From Seriola aureovittata (taxonomy: Eukaryota; Chordata; Actinopteri; Carangiformes; Carangidae): a stretch of DNA of 64,000 bases. How positions within the stretch are numbered: position 1 is the first letter of the stretch; every line of letters starts with the position of its first letter. The notes beneath the pieces were generated by a model. That model did no database searches. It was not told the origin of the DNA and was given only the letters and a program-made list of their open reading frames with translations. Location: the NCBI RefSeq assembly GCF_021018895.1, contig NC_079364.1:11549885-11613884 (forward strand), read 5' to 3'. Below are positions 10,568 to 22,615 of the stretch, piece by piece. Made by a program: the position numbers and the translations under genes.

Positions 10568-13353
10568 GTAGGAAATGTACAGTATGAAAAGAGAACTGGA
10601 AAACAAAACTAAAAATTGTTCTGATTGTATCTGATTGCAGCTTCATCACTTTCAGTATTGGTCATTAATGGGAATTATGTCACAACTATTATTTGTTACA
10701 GAAGTCACAGCAGGTATCTTTGATTTGCTTTTTGTTTTGATTTAGCTATGGATCTAGAAATGTTACCATACCAAAGGACTGAGAGCACTTACATGATTAC
10801 CATGAAATTAAAAAACAGAATCTTAAAATCAAAACTAAGTCAGTGGAAACTAAACCAAATGATAAATATTCACATCAATACACCCAAAATGAATGAAATT
10901 TCATTAATAAAAGTCCTTCTTGAAATATAATTTTATCATTCAAGCTTTAGCATAACATTAACTTTAAGAACAGTGGGTGTGTTTGGATACATCTTTCAGA
11001 AATTAGATTTAGAGAAATTCAATGTGAGTTTATCATTTAACATCTTAATTAAGCGACCAGTCCAAGTTCCATTGAGCCTGAAACTCTTTTCTCCCCTTTT
11101 CTACAGGTACTAAATTGTTAGCACATAAAATAATGTTCCTGTCCAGCTCCATTTGTCTTCTATAAGTGGCTCAGCAAACCTTACTCTGCTCCTCTATTAT
11201 ACCTACACCGCTTGGATAGATACAGTAGTTAGCACGAGCAGACAAGTTCCTTTTTCTCCATGCCCACATCTTCCAGTCTGCCAGCCACCCGTGATACTTG
11301 GCAGGATTTCACTGGCTACAGTGAGTGCTGTAGCAGCTCCACCACTGGCACCGTCAGCACACTGCTAAGAGACGTGCCAGCTGTAAACCCAGATACAGAC
11401 GTATGAACACAGGCGCAAAGGTTAACAAAGGTGATGTGCAAGGTTTCTCGAACAGCAAGGTTCCAACACAAACATGGCTTGAATCCAAGAGAGGAGATAT
11501 ATTGCAGATAGCCAATATATACTCCATAAACTATTACTATTAAACTGTGCTTTTCATCACTGCTGTTACAACTGACTTGAGCTTTTATCCCCATAATGCT
11601 TTGTGCAATAACAACTGTTTATGCCTAAAACACAATGAATTCCCTGATGCATTCATGTAATTTGTAACCCCTACTCTTGCCATAGATACTTTTTCAGTGG
11701 TTATCTACAAACTGGCCTCTGGAGCACCGGCAAATAGGAAACTGAAGCAATAAAAAAAAACCCTCAGTGTTTTCAACCTGTGGTTTAATTGCAGGATTGA
11801 TTTTTGAATAACTTTATTCCTGTGGTCTTTCTTCTCAGCACCTTAATATGAAAGACAAATAAAGCACTGAAACTGAGTTTTGACCTCATTAGGAGTTTGT
11901 CTGGACAGACACAGACAGCTGTGCTGTTAAATGGTTGTACATGATGGAGATCAGGCAGACGGTACAACACAGCCAGAAATATCTGTTTTAGCTGACAGCT
12001 ATTGAGTACATCAGGAAATGTTTATTTGTGAAATTAATTACTAATTTAGCAACTGCGCCAGTTTCCAATTATTCTATCTGGGTTACTTTATTTCTGCTTT
12101 CCTATGTACTCTTGCACACTGTCAGCCTCATGGCGCTGTCAATCTCTATATAGATCTGCCTGTTTGTTTTCCCTTCTCACTACCATTCTTCCTTCAGATG
12201 AACTGTCACATCCCCTCCACTGAGCATCAATCCGCTCGCCGCAATCTGCCCCAAAGTTAGTGATGCCAAATCCATGACGGCCTCACTCAATCCACATTTT
12301 CCACCCAATGGAATTTGAGGACACATAAACCAAACCTTGCTTGGATATGCACATTCCCACTCAGACTCATCAATCAGGCCTCGTGGGAGCTGCCGTGCTC
12401 CAGATTGGTTTTTAGCTTTCCAGTGAATTGATTGAGAAAAAGAAACTTAAAGTAATGTGTTTGCCAATAAGTTGCCACGCCGGCTCGATTTGAAATGGCA
12501 TTAGGCATCGTGACTGCATCTCCCTGCGATTACTGAGGTTTCTTGATGCTACGTTGGAGCACCCCTGCCTTCTCTGTTGGCCACACAAACTATGTTAAAG
12601 TACCCTTGGATATTACCTGCTACCTGCCATGAGAAATAGCCGTTTGTGTGAGGCAGGAAATGAGTGAATGTGAGGGAAAGAAGGACGGGGTGAGAGAATG
12701 AGTGGAGAGAGTGAAATCTCAGCAGTGAGAGTGGAAAATCTGAAGGGGAGAGAAGAAGAAAGAGCTGCAATTCAAATGCAGCAATCTGACAGAATAATTT
12801 ATTGAGTTTCTGCAGCTTGGTAAAGAGTTTCTGATAAATGGAGCAAGTCACACTGAACTGTTATCAAAAAATGAGTGGGGGGTCATACCAATAGAGAAAA
12901 TATATGACAAAAAATCTGAACTGCAGCCTTCAATTTGTTATTTAATGATGACATTTTTTGAAGTAGGGGGACAGCGTTGTCTCTTCATCAAGTGGTTGAC
13001 ATAGTTGTGATTGGGAATTTGTTACCAAAAACTTAAAAGTTATATAGTACTTTTCTGCAATTTATAAATCAAAAATAATGCAATGAATTTATTGAATGTA
13101 AAGAGTAAAGTACAGTGAAAGTTCATGTATCTGTATTACAGATATTGGATGAGGAACATGGAGAAGAAGAACACCCCATTCATATACTCTATGTGTTGCT
13201 GTATACACATGAATAAACAGAATATTTAGGTCATTATGATTGAGAGGAAAGTTTAACCTTAAAAACAAACAGAATAATTTTAGTCGAGAACCTCAAAACT
13301 TCTTTAAGTGTCCTACAACCTTACATTAACTGAAACTTGTTTTTAATGCTTTA
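10568..13353. other. Long stretch, no gene seen
   Basis: No recognised repeats. A 60-codon frame at 10748 and a 100-codon minus frame at 12549-12851 show no domain. The part 12180-12540 is less AT-rich and free of repeats (ccgctcgccgcaatctgcc, gccacgccggctcgatttg) and is a reasonable place to look for conserved non-coding sequence, though nothing here proves that. Confidence 0.4.
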
Positions 13354-13448
13354 ACAATAAAAACATAAGATGATACTAACTGAAAAACAAAAAGTGCCTT
13401 GACAATAAAAAAAAAAAGATGTTTACTAAGTGAAAAACAAAAAGTCTT
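13354..13448 (+). repeat. Two-copy tandem repeat, ~48-bp unit
   Basis: Two adjacent units share caataaaaa, a central aagatg-actaa block and ctgaaaaacaaaaagt. The second unit has an expanded A run. A small local duplication. Confidence 0.7.
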
Positions 13449-15544
13449 CCATCTGTCTTTGGTACAGAAGGCAGAAGATATTGGGACCTCTGAACCTAAA
13501 AGCTGTTTTAATTGAAGGCTGCCTTTCTGCCTTTACTGCCTTTTGTCTGAATAGCAGATTTAATTTTTGGAATATGTACTGTTTTTAATTTGTGATTTTG
13601 AAAAAAAAAAAAAAGTTCACCACTATATTGAAATGTAAAAGCAGTGCTATTTGTCTGCATGCTTCTTCTTCATGGTATCTTTGTGTGCATTAGACTGAAT
13701 AACATTTACACCTATATTTTACATTTTGTCTGTGTATATGCTCTGTTTACTTCGCGATCATTATTTTGTTGCCTTAATCCTGAAGAATTAGCAAATTCTT
13801 CTGTCTCTGTCACTGACTGTATGAGCCTCCAGTTCTCAAATGGTTTTAAGGCAGGAGGTTCTGATCACTGTTTTTCTTGGAGTTTAGACTTATAAAGAAG
13901 AATCAATTGGAAGAATTAAGGAGCTGTCTGTGCTTTGTGAGTAGAGACCGAACCTATTTGGTCTGAGTTGGTTTGTTTGCTTTTAGACTACTCCTGCACA
14001 TTTCTTAAATTTCGCTTTCACTCTGTATCTTATGCCAGATATCACCTAAAAAAGACATTAATGTTCCAGTACATACAGTATACATGAATACCCACTGTTT
14101 ATATTTTAATATTCTGAGGTTTCTTATTGTGAAGAAATGAGGTCATCTACTCCTGCTGCTCCATGCTGCAAATATTGTTTCTATGCTAATATCTAATGCC
14201 TTTCCAACAGAAATCCAAAAGAAAAAATTATTAAAAGCAAAATCAGCCAAATTACAGGATGTTCCAGTTAGTTTTCATTAGCTATTGATCTGAAACCACA
14301 CAGCAATTAGCACTGAATTCAGTGGAATACCACATTACATAGAAGTTTTGGGAACTCATAACACTGTTTATTTATAGAAAAGCCTAGAACACACTGAATC
14401 CCCTTATTAGTTCTCTGTTGCAGGAACATGACATTTTGAGCCTGGTTTCAGCTCAAACACTTTTTGATTTAGCAAACTACGTATCCGACACTGCAGCAGC
14501 AAGATTAGAGCAGAATGTCATCTGCTGCTGACTTCTTGTGTGAATGCCAAATATTAAGATATCCACAGCGGAGTTCATCATTATAAGATTACCTGATAGG
14601 TCTTTGTTGCTGTGTATTCTGAGATTCTGCTGCTGAAATGGTGAAAATGTGTTCATGTATGACCTGTTTTAAGTGCGACTCTTTTACACTAACCTCCTGC
14701 CTGTCTACAAACAACACCTTAGTTTAGTGAAAAACAGATGCACCATGTGTTAAAGCTAAATAATGAACACAATGAATCTCCCTCAGCTCTGTGAAAACGC
14801 ATAATGTGCTCCACGGTCAATTACTGCATTAACGAATGGCTATTACGCCAACAGCCTGATAGCTTGATATGGGTGAAGGTAAGGTTATATGACAGCAAAT
14901 AAAACAGTGATTTGCAAAAGTGATTGCTTGCTTCGTAAACACTTTCGATGGTCAAACCTTGCAGAGACAAGTTCCCTGATTACTTATTGATCATGAATGA
15001 GTACCTCACTGAGAGGAGATCAGCTCAAGGTTACAAAGGTCAGTCAAACAGCCTGCCAGGCCTGGCACAAATCTGTTATTAATGCTTTTACCATGTTCAT
15101 CAGTGACAGCTGTTATTGATTCACTGTAAAGCATTTTTTAACTTTGTCCGTTTTTCAACTTAAATATTATTATTTCTGCTACATCATTGGCTCTAATGAT
15201 GAGGTGTATGTCAATGAGGTCGCTCATACTGATGAACCTAAAGAGAACTGTCACCTGACTCTGCATTTCCTCTCAACTCTGTGGAGCTTTTAGCATCTTT
15301 CAGCATTGTCTTGGTTTTTCAGCTGGTATTGCACAATGGTTAAGTCTGTTTAATTGTTAAGATTACGAAGAGTGACCCAATTTTATCAGTCGGCCTTCAC
15401 CATAGTTTATTACAGTATAACAGTTACCATGGTCAAAATACATGAAACCAAACCTGTCCCCTTTTTTATTTCATAGATTAAAACACTGGATGTTTTAATG
15501 ATATATTGACCATCGAACTGGAAATCTCCCTGATTTTCATCTCA
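13449..15544. other. No gene seen
   Basis: Poly(A) run at about 13601-13614. The 83-codon frame at 13644 is Leu/Phe/Cys-rich and unsupported. 14740-14890 is repeat-free with homeodomain-like words (caattactgcattaacg). Confidence 0.4.
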
Positions 15545-15850
15545 GAAATCTGGTCACCTAGGACTAGCTGGTGAGCACGGAGGAACATTTAGCAGCTAAT
15601 GAGCCAGATATTTTCCTCAGGAGTTGTTACAGAGTAAATCAGAGACAGGAGGACAGCAACACGCCTCTAAATGAATGCTAATGTTTCTCCTTATCCGCTT
15701 TAAAGTTTGTACAGTCAAAACTTTGTCTCCAGTGTTAAACGGTTAGCCTTAAGCTGAGCTAACTGCTTTCTCATTTGAGTCACCAGTGCTAAGCACTAGT
15801 TAATACTGCCCAAAATCTTGTCAAGTCCAAAGCTGAAAAAGCTGCATCTC
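15545..15850 (+). repeat. Dispersed fish repeat, copy B
   Basis: gtgagcacggaggaacatttagc, agctaatgagccagatatt and ttcctcaggagttg, then ttagccttaagctgagctaact. This appears to be the downstream part of the family seen at 5460. It joins at the shared word 'gaacatttagca'. Confidence 0.5.
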
Positions 15851-18116
15851 CTGAAGCGCTAATTAATTATGTTGTGTTAATTATGTTTTTTGTTTTGTTT
15901 TGTTGTTTTTTTTTTACTATTTTTGTTTTCTTTAATTGTTTAATTATGAAAGCTGACAGACAAATTGGCCAATGTTGATTAGGTTTTTTTTTTTTTAAGA
16001 TTTCATAACTTTCTTTAAATCCACCTGTGACTCATGACTGCCAGCTTGGTCCTTCAGATACATGATATATGATATAAGATGTACATATATAGACATATAG
16101 ATATTTTTACATTCATTTATTTTTTTTATGCAAGTACCATACTGTTAGAAAAAATAAACTTTTGAAAGAAAGTGTCATGAGAGAACGCAATGGACGTATG
16201 GGGACATCTGTGTAAGCATGCAAGCTCAATAAGACATTTCTGTACATGGTGAATATATTGATTTAATTAGAGAGAGCAACATAGAGGGAGAAAACATATG
16301 AAAGAGACCAGTAGTTCGTCAGAGCTGGGATACAAGGTTCAGAGTAGCAGTAGATGTGTCTGCATATCATGTGGCTTTTCATGAGAATTAGGGGAGATAT
16401 TTTGCAGTCCTGTGTTATAATCTATAGGTTCTTAGAGGAAAGGGTGATGAGCAGAGGATTGTAAACCATATTTCAAAGGAACTGAGAACGATGAAAACTC
16501 CTCAACATTCCTTTGTGCTCCTCTGTTTCCCAGCTGTGTGTATCAATCATTCTCTAATATTCCCAGCATGTCTGCAGGGTCTCTCTGCTCAGGCCCTAGA
16601 GCCCAGCTTATGGCATTCTTCAGATCTTTCTCTCTTTCATGTGAATGCACCCTCCAACTTCAACATTTCCGACCAGCATTAAGATTTAGGGCTGTCTGCT
16701 GCGTGCACAGTAGGGCTGAGGTTTCTCTTCTGCGTGATGAAAATGTTCCACCAATTTAAGAGGTCAGTGGCCAAAATGAGTTCAGTATTGAGAAATCCGT
16801 ATCAGGGATGAAGTGCATGTCTAAACTCACTTTGCGGAGGAAGTGAAAAGAAACAAGTGCGGCACTATATGTTTTCAGAGCGTTCATACACAGCATTTTC
16901 TTTTTCCTGAAAGGTAGAGTAAGAATAAATAGTTCAATAGTTCAAAAGCTAAAGCGTGCAAATGTGGAGAAAAAAAACTGTTCACCAGACTGGGCCAACA
17001 CTGTACATGTGTTTTCTCTGATCAAGAGTAGTTCATAGCAAACGCTGATGTCGTCATAGCCTCTCCTTTTAAGATTATTATTATACATTATATTGAATTT
17101 GAATATTTAGTTAACAGCATATGTGCTTTGTATTCTTTTTTTTTTCACCATCAAACACCTGATTGAACAAAACTCTTCAGTTTGACCTTTTTATGTTGCC
17201 GTATTGCAGTAGTTATTTGTGCGTCAGCTTCAAGCGCTCTGAGAACAGAAACCGTTTCATTGTTTAGGTTTTCTCCAGTGCAATTTAAAATAAAATCCAT
17301 TTAGTGTTCTGCTGTGCCATCGATGGTCATGTAAGTGATTCTAGTTTGACATTTAAATTATTATTTTTGATGTTGGTTCTCTGTTATAATGGTTACTCCG
17401 GCTAGGAGTGCCATATTGCATACACAGCCCTCTATTGTTTACTCTGTTGTTCAAGACTGAGCACACACAGATAAGCCACCCAAGAGGAGTTCTGGTAATT
17501 AAGTTGGAAAGAAAAATTGCTGTGAAATTTTTAGCCATGATGTCCAGCATATACAGTTTTACCAAGTTCCCCAAGAAACTCTGTCTCATAGAAATTATAT
17601 ACGACTATAATTTGTATGCCAGTGTCTAGTGGCAGCATTGTGTTTTCCAGTGAAAGCTCTTTTTTTTCCCTAAGCATGTATCACAGATTCTTGTCTGGGT
17701 CGATGGTAGGCTTTGAAAGAGCAGGACGTTTAATACAGGAGACCAGGCTTTGCCTCCTGATATTAGTAAAGTAAACATTTTCTGCCTCGCTCCTCGAGTC
17801 ACTGTTGACTTTTTAAATATCTAACCAAGATCATGATCTTTTTCCTAGTCTTAAGCAAGTCCCTGCACATAAGCAAAAAGGTTTATTGATGCTTCTGTTG
17901 CTACAAGCACACATATTTGAAGAGTGGATGTTGTAGGCAAAGAAATGAAAAATGTTGTCTCTAAACATTTTGAAGATATGATAATTTTCAATATTTTATG
18001 AAATGCCAGATACCTTCAGATAAGGTTTCCTCATTATGCATCTTCTTCAAGATGTATTTGCTGTGGTAAATTAGAAGTATATGAACGTAATTTTAGGAGA
18101 CATGGTTCTTGTATCC
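15851..18116. other. No gene seen
   Basis: T-rich runs at 15885-15920 (ttttg units) and 15985-16000. A short (at/ga)-rich patch near 16055-16110. Overlapping frames at 16491-16759 and 17353-17629 lack any domain. Confidence 0.45.
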
Positions 18117-18245
18117 GGTAACACTTTACCTAAAGCTCCCCCATTTGGCATTTATAAATACTTTATCAACATGTAATAAATAGTTCATAACACACTAACA
18201 TATAGCCGTGAGCAGATATAAGGACATTTTAATAATTCCTTTATA
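18117..18245 (+). mobile_element. Terminal fragment of a 'ggtaacacttta' DNA element
   Basis: Starts ggtaacactttacc and continues ggcatttataaatacttta, aataaatagttcataacaca and gagcagatataaggacat. This is the left end of a common teleost MITE-type repeat. No matching right end was found downstream, so it is truncated. Confidence 0.6.
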
Positions 18246-18355
18246 TGTCATCCTTACTTCTTGGAATAAAATCGAAAATGTGGAAAAATGAAGAGCTTCA
18301 AAGCTTGAAAAAAAAAAAGCCAGAGAAGACCAACAAGTAGCTTCTCTGCTTAATT

Positions 18356-18521
18356 AAGTAATGGCAGACTTTGTCAAAAGATCAAAAAATATAGCACATC
18401 TTCTGAGGACAGAACAAAGTGATGTCTGCAGAAAAAAAAAATGTTTCAGTGAACCATCAGTTTTCTGTTCTCTGAAGATGTGCCACATTTTTTGATCCTT
18501 TGACAAAGTCTGCCAGTACTT
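18356..18521. other. Long imperfect hairpin (66-68-nt arms, 32-nt loop)
   Basis: The left arm 18356-18423 and right arm 18456-18521 are reverse complements with roughly 58 of 66 positions paired. The core blocks tggcagactttgtcaaa and gatcaaaaaat are intact on both sides. The loop is A-rich (18424-18455). Transcribed RNA would fold into one long, nearly perfect stem. I do not recognise a MITE family or a known microRNA here. A separate small stem (cagagaag/cttctctg) sits just upstream at 18321-18348. Confidence 0.85.
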
Positions 18522-20303
18522 CATTAAAATTGTGTATTCTGTGTGTGACAGCAAAGAAGCTATATTGCTGGCGTACAATTTTTTTACTTTGAAGATTTAC
18601 TTTTGCTTGACATTCAGTTGTCAAGTTGTCATACTGTTGTTTTGTGTTAACCAGCAAAACACATTCAATAAATCACAGGATCACCCTTTATTTGGGGAGT
18701 CATGAAATGACACTTCTTTTTCTGTTCTGGGGATTGAAATGCATCATTAAGTTTGATTAATTTCAAGGGACACTCACAGTTGTGTGGAAAGTGGGCTTCG
18801 GATGCTCTGTGTATGGGCTGTGGTTACGGCAGTGATCAGATCTTTTCATATCCGAGTACCATCAGGGGACGAGAGAAATAAATTGTTTCCAAAAATGAGT
18901 TTATATAGAAATAGCATGAGCATAAACCACATGCAGTATTACATTACAAGTTAATTGCTTACACCGAGACTCCCAGGAGGAAAGCTTTTATCCCAGAAGT
19001 CTGCTATTTTTAAGTTTTTTTTTTCATGCAGGGAAATCCAGACATGAGAATCGAAATCTTTCAATACCACCAGTTGGCAGGCATTAAAAAAAACCTGAAT
19101 AAGGTTAAGGTGTGTGAGAGTAATTTGCTGCATCAGCTTTGCTCCATTGTTTGTTTGTTTGTATTTTTTCCATTTCAGCTACCTTGCTCAGTTGCATGTT
19201 GTGTTCACGCCCCTCATTTTGTTGGAGCTGCATGGCCACCAGAGGAGGTTCAAGTTGACAAATGAGGAAGGAAGACACAGCATGAGGTCAAGGCGAGGTA
19301 GCGAGCTACCTCTCGCTGGGTAAATAAATAAGCCATGGTGCTGTCAGCAGTGCAGAATATTCATCACAATAATAGCCACCTTGGGGTTGGTTAAATGTTC
19401 CAAGGAAACATCAAGGTCAGTCTGTGTGCCCTAATAACATAATAAACTTCAGAAAATGTCTGATTTGCGTCTCCGTGTGCTGAAAAACAGCAGTGGAGGG
19501 CTTAGTGAGAAAACATGTTGGGTAGAAATTAGATCATTTGAATAATTAATATCTTCTATCAGCAGCATATCCTTCGACCTTTTATTTCTGTAGGTATGGC
19601 AGTTTCCTCTGTTCATATGTGCACCAAATTTTAGATAGCAAGCCAAAGCAATGAATCCACGGCAGAGGTGTCATTAAAATTATTGATCCTATCCAAACAG
19701 CAGCACCTTTCCTGGCACAGTATCTTACATAAGAACAACAAAGAAGGACTCTGGAGAGAATCTGAAAATTGTTCAGATGGTGGAAATGTCTCTCTACCAG
19801 ATATTCATATTGCTCATGTCACACGTCCTGCTATCATTCAAACCTTGAAAGAACGTGTAGAACGTCTCCCTTGTGTCGTGTTTTCCGTGTCCTTGGCTGC
19901 CCCCGCTCTTTGAACGGCCTACAGAGACTCAGGGAGGGAGGTGGAGGATAATATTCACTTAGATTATTTAAGTTAATATCCACCTGAAACACAGTTAGAA
20001 TATATTAAATATACTAAAGGGATATTACTCACCTGAAGTGCGGCCTTTATAATGCTGTGTAACACTATGCATAATGGGCGTTTATGTACTGTCTTTTTTC
20101 AGTGGGTTTGCATGGGTTGGTATGCACATGATCTGACTGGAAGCTATGTCATAAATGATTCATAATTGAAATTTTATTTGTTTCTTTTCTAAGTAAAACA
20201 TTCAGCCATGTAAATATATTCAAATGTTTGTTTGAGTGAAATATTTCTTATATGAGCTTCTGAAAATCTTCAAAAAACAAGAATAAGCTGAAGTCTTTTG
20301 GCC
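18522..20303. other. No gene seen
   Basis: Contains an 8-bp perfect stem with a 2-nt loop (gaggtagc-ga-gctacctc) centred at 19304. Repeat-free around 19190-19440. Frames of 60-81 codons (18951-19265, 19668-19951) have no support. Confidence 0.4.
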
Positions 20304-20501
20304 ATGACCCCAGTGACCTCTGTGGAGTCCACTGAAAAAAATTGGTTTGTAATGGTTCTTCTATGGCTCCTGTTCTGGAAAGACATTTTATCCGTTCAAG
20401 ACTTAAATACTACGATTCCCACAGAGAGAGTAATTTATCGAATCTTTTGGATGAATTTTAAAGATGGAAATGCAGTGGAGGCCTTGAGTTACGGCAGCAA
20501 G
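20304..20501 (+). other. Possible first coding exon (signal-peptide-like), unproven
   Basis: An ATG in a fair start context (gccATGa) opens a 66-codon frame ending exactly at a splice-donor-like AAG|GTTAGT (GT at 20502). The frame stops a few codons later if unspliced. The peptide has a polar start, a hydrophobic run at residues 14-26 (NWFVMVLLWLLFW) that could be a signal peptide or anchor, and an N-glycosylation sequon (NTT, residue 35). I recognise no family, and no downstream exon could be linked. A chance frame in AT-rich DNA is the main alternative. Confidence 0.18.
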
Positions 20502-20513
20502 GTTAGTTATTAA

Positions 20514-21707
20514 TATATCAAGTAATTAGCATGGCTCCAAACTGTTATAAATGAAAGTAATTGCATTGGACCTTTTTCCCACCTTGCCTCTCTCTTAAAT
20601 TTTATAGAAATGGAAATTCCATCATGACCTTTTAACCTTGTGCATTATTCAGGTGAGCAGTATACCCACTATTTCCCTCGCAATATAGCCCAGGGCCCGG
20701 GTTTTTAGCATGTGTTGAAACCTCTGCAAGGCTCTGGAGAGTCAAGCTAGGGATTTATTACCCTTCACACACCCTTTTGGCTTCTTGAAAAATACCTCCC
20801 TTTGGATTAAATGTTAAAGACTAACGTGCTCACATTTTGTAAGGAAACCAAATTAACCTACATACCCTAAAGCTCTCTTTCTCTACCTCACACTGAAAGC
20901 CAAAAAGGGCATAAAGCATAATGTTAATGTCACAATGATACACATGAAGAGTAGAGGCGTTTTGAAACCACCCACATAAATACATCAACTGCTGTTTTAC
21001 ATGAGTTTATAGAATATTACTGTATGTGTGCAGTTTGCATTATAAATGTATTGTACACTGTATAGTAATCACTTCTAAGAGTAATGCCAGATAACTAATA
21101 TTATATTGGGGTATATGTGGTTATCTATGAGTAGATGTGCAGCAGTAAGGCAACAATTTCCTTGTCTGACTTCCTTTCATTGATGTTATTACAAAAGACA
21201 AAGCATCCATAATGCAATGTTATTGTTATCCAATTTACCACTTGCCTCTGCACACACACACACGCACACACACGCTCACGATATGAACCCATTTTATACA
21301 CAATTCTGCCCACTGATTTTAAAAATTGTATAAGAGGTATGCTCTTCAGAAAGTACCTGAGTGCTGCTCATCAGGCTTGAATAATAAATGCTTTACTGCT
21401 CCTTAAGGATAACGTCAAGTGGCTGCTGTTCACTGTTACAGAATGAGCTCAGTTTATGCTCATGTGCGATGTCAGATTTGATGTCTAGCTCTGTGTCATC
21501 TGCCATGAAGCTACAGACTCAATTATAGGTGCCCTGTGGAGTTTTCTCTGTTTTTTTTGTTTTTTTTGGAAACAAACAAAGGTTGTATTGACATTTACTA
21601 TTTCTAACTTAAGTGGTAACATTTTCAATTGCATTGTTTACATCCATGTTTTCCAGTTTACAGAGTTCCTTTTCCATGCTTTTGTTGGCACTTTGTTACA
21701 TTTCTTT
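20514..21707. other. No gene seen
   Basis: 20520-20720 is repeat-free. A broken CA patch lies at 21250-21275. The 62-codon minus frame there is read-through of that patch. Confidence 0.45.
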
Positions 21708-22615
21708 CCATCAGAATCAGAATGGCTTTATTCGCCAAATGTACAATGTACACAGGAATTTGACTTGATGATACCGATGATGATAGCGCAGTAAAACAAG
21801 AACATGGCAGAATAAGGCATAAAAGAGCAGACTAAGATTTCATAAAGGTGAGAGTATGAGTATCAGCACTGGCGACAATAGGTGGAGGGCAGGGGATGAA
21901 GTGAGGATGATGTTGGCTTGTCAAGGAGAGTAATGACCTTAAGGAACCTGAGGTCGAATGAAAGGTTTCTGATGAAGCAGTGAGCCGGATGTGATGGGTC
22001 CGCCCCTATCCTACTGGCCCACTCTGGCTCTGGCATCATGTTAACACTCATGGGCACCCATTCCTAGGCAGTGATGAGGGAGGTGAGGACACCCTCGATT
22101 GTGGCTCTGTAGACCTGGGTGCAAACTTTCAAGGAGATGTTCCCGGAGCAGCATGTGAAAGAACGTTGTAGGGTGAGCTCGCTGAGTGCGTCGCCCATTG
22201 CAGGTCGCTAGTGATTGTGGTAGCCAGAAACTTAACAGTCCACCACCCTTACCGCTGCAGTGTTGATGAGAAATGGGGCATGTGAGGGGTGGGTGTTTTT
22301 CCGGGAGTCCATCAAGTTGAGTAAGGTAGTCCACAGCTAAAGGCTCTACCTCAGATGGAGAGGGAGTAGGCTCATGGTCTTTAGGATGATGGAGGTAACA
22401 CAGATGATGGGCCATCAGTGTGTGTAATAGGGGACCTCTAAAACCAAAAGGCATAAGTGTTGAGTTGAGCCAGTCCAGGGGAATGGGTGACTGGTGATTG
22501 CAGGGCTTTTCTTACTATAATTTGTGAGTGTGTCCCAGACAACTGCAGAGTTGTTGGTGCTTGAATCACGCTCCAGTGTGGCTAGTACTCCTCCTTGGCA
22601 GATTTGATGGTTCCT
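21708..22615 (-). mobile_element. Antisense, decayed LINE 3' half
   Basis: On the minus strand the 3' end is at the left: gccaataaagcc-type tail ending ttctgattctgatgg (21708-21740), with the expected hexamer-like 'ttctga' repeats. Upstream the minus strand reads pieces of the RT C-terminal region in shifting frames: DYLTQLDGLPEKHPPLT, then LLINTAAVRVVD, then SDLQWATHS and related pieces. These follow the order 'DFR..PPL', 'I.G..V..V..FKFLG' and 'DL.W..H'. The stretch 22340-22615 probably continues the same element but is less clear. The 137-codon minus frame at 22041-22454 is out of the true frame. Confidence 0.75.

Noticed and set aside
22041..22454. 137-codon minus frame as a gene
   Set aside because: Sits inside an antisense LINE. 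The recognisable RT words are in other frames.
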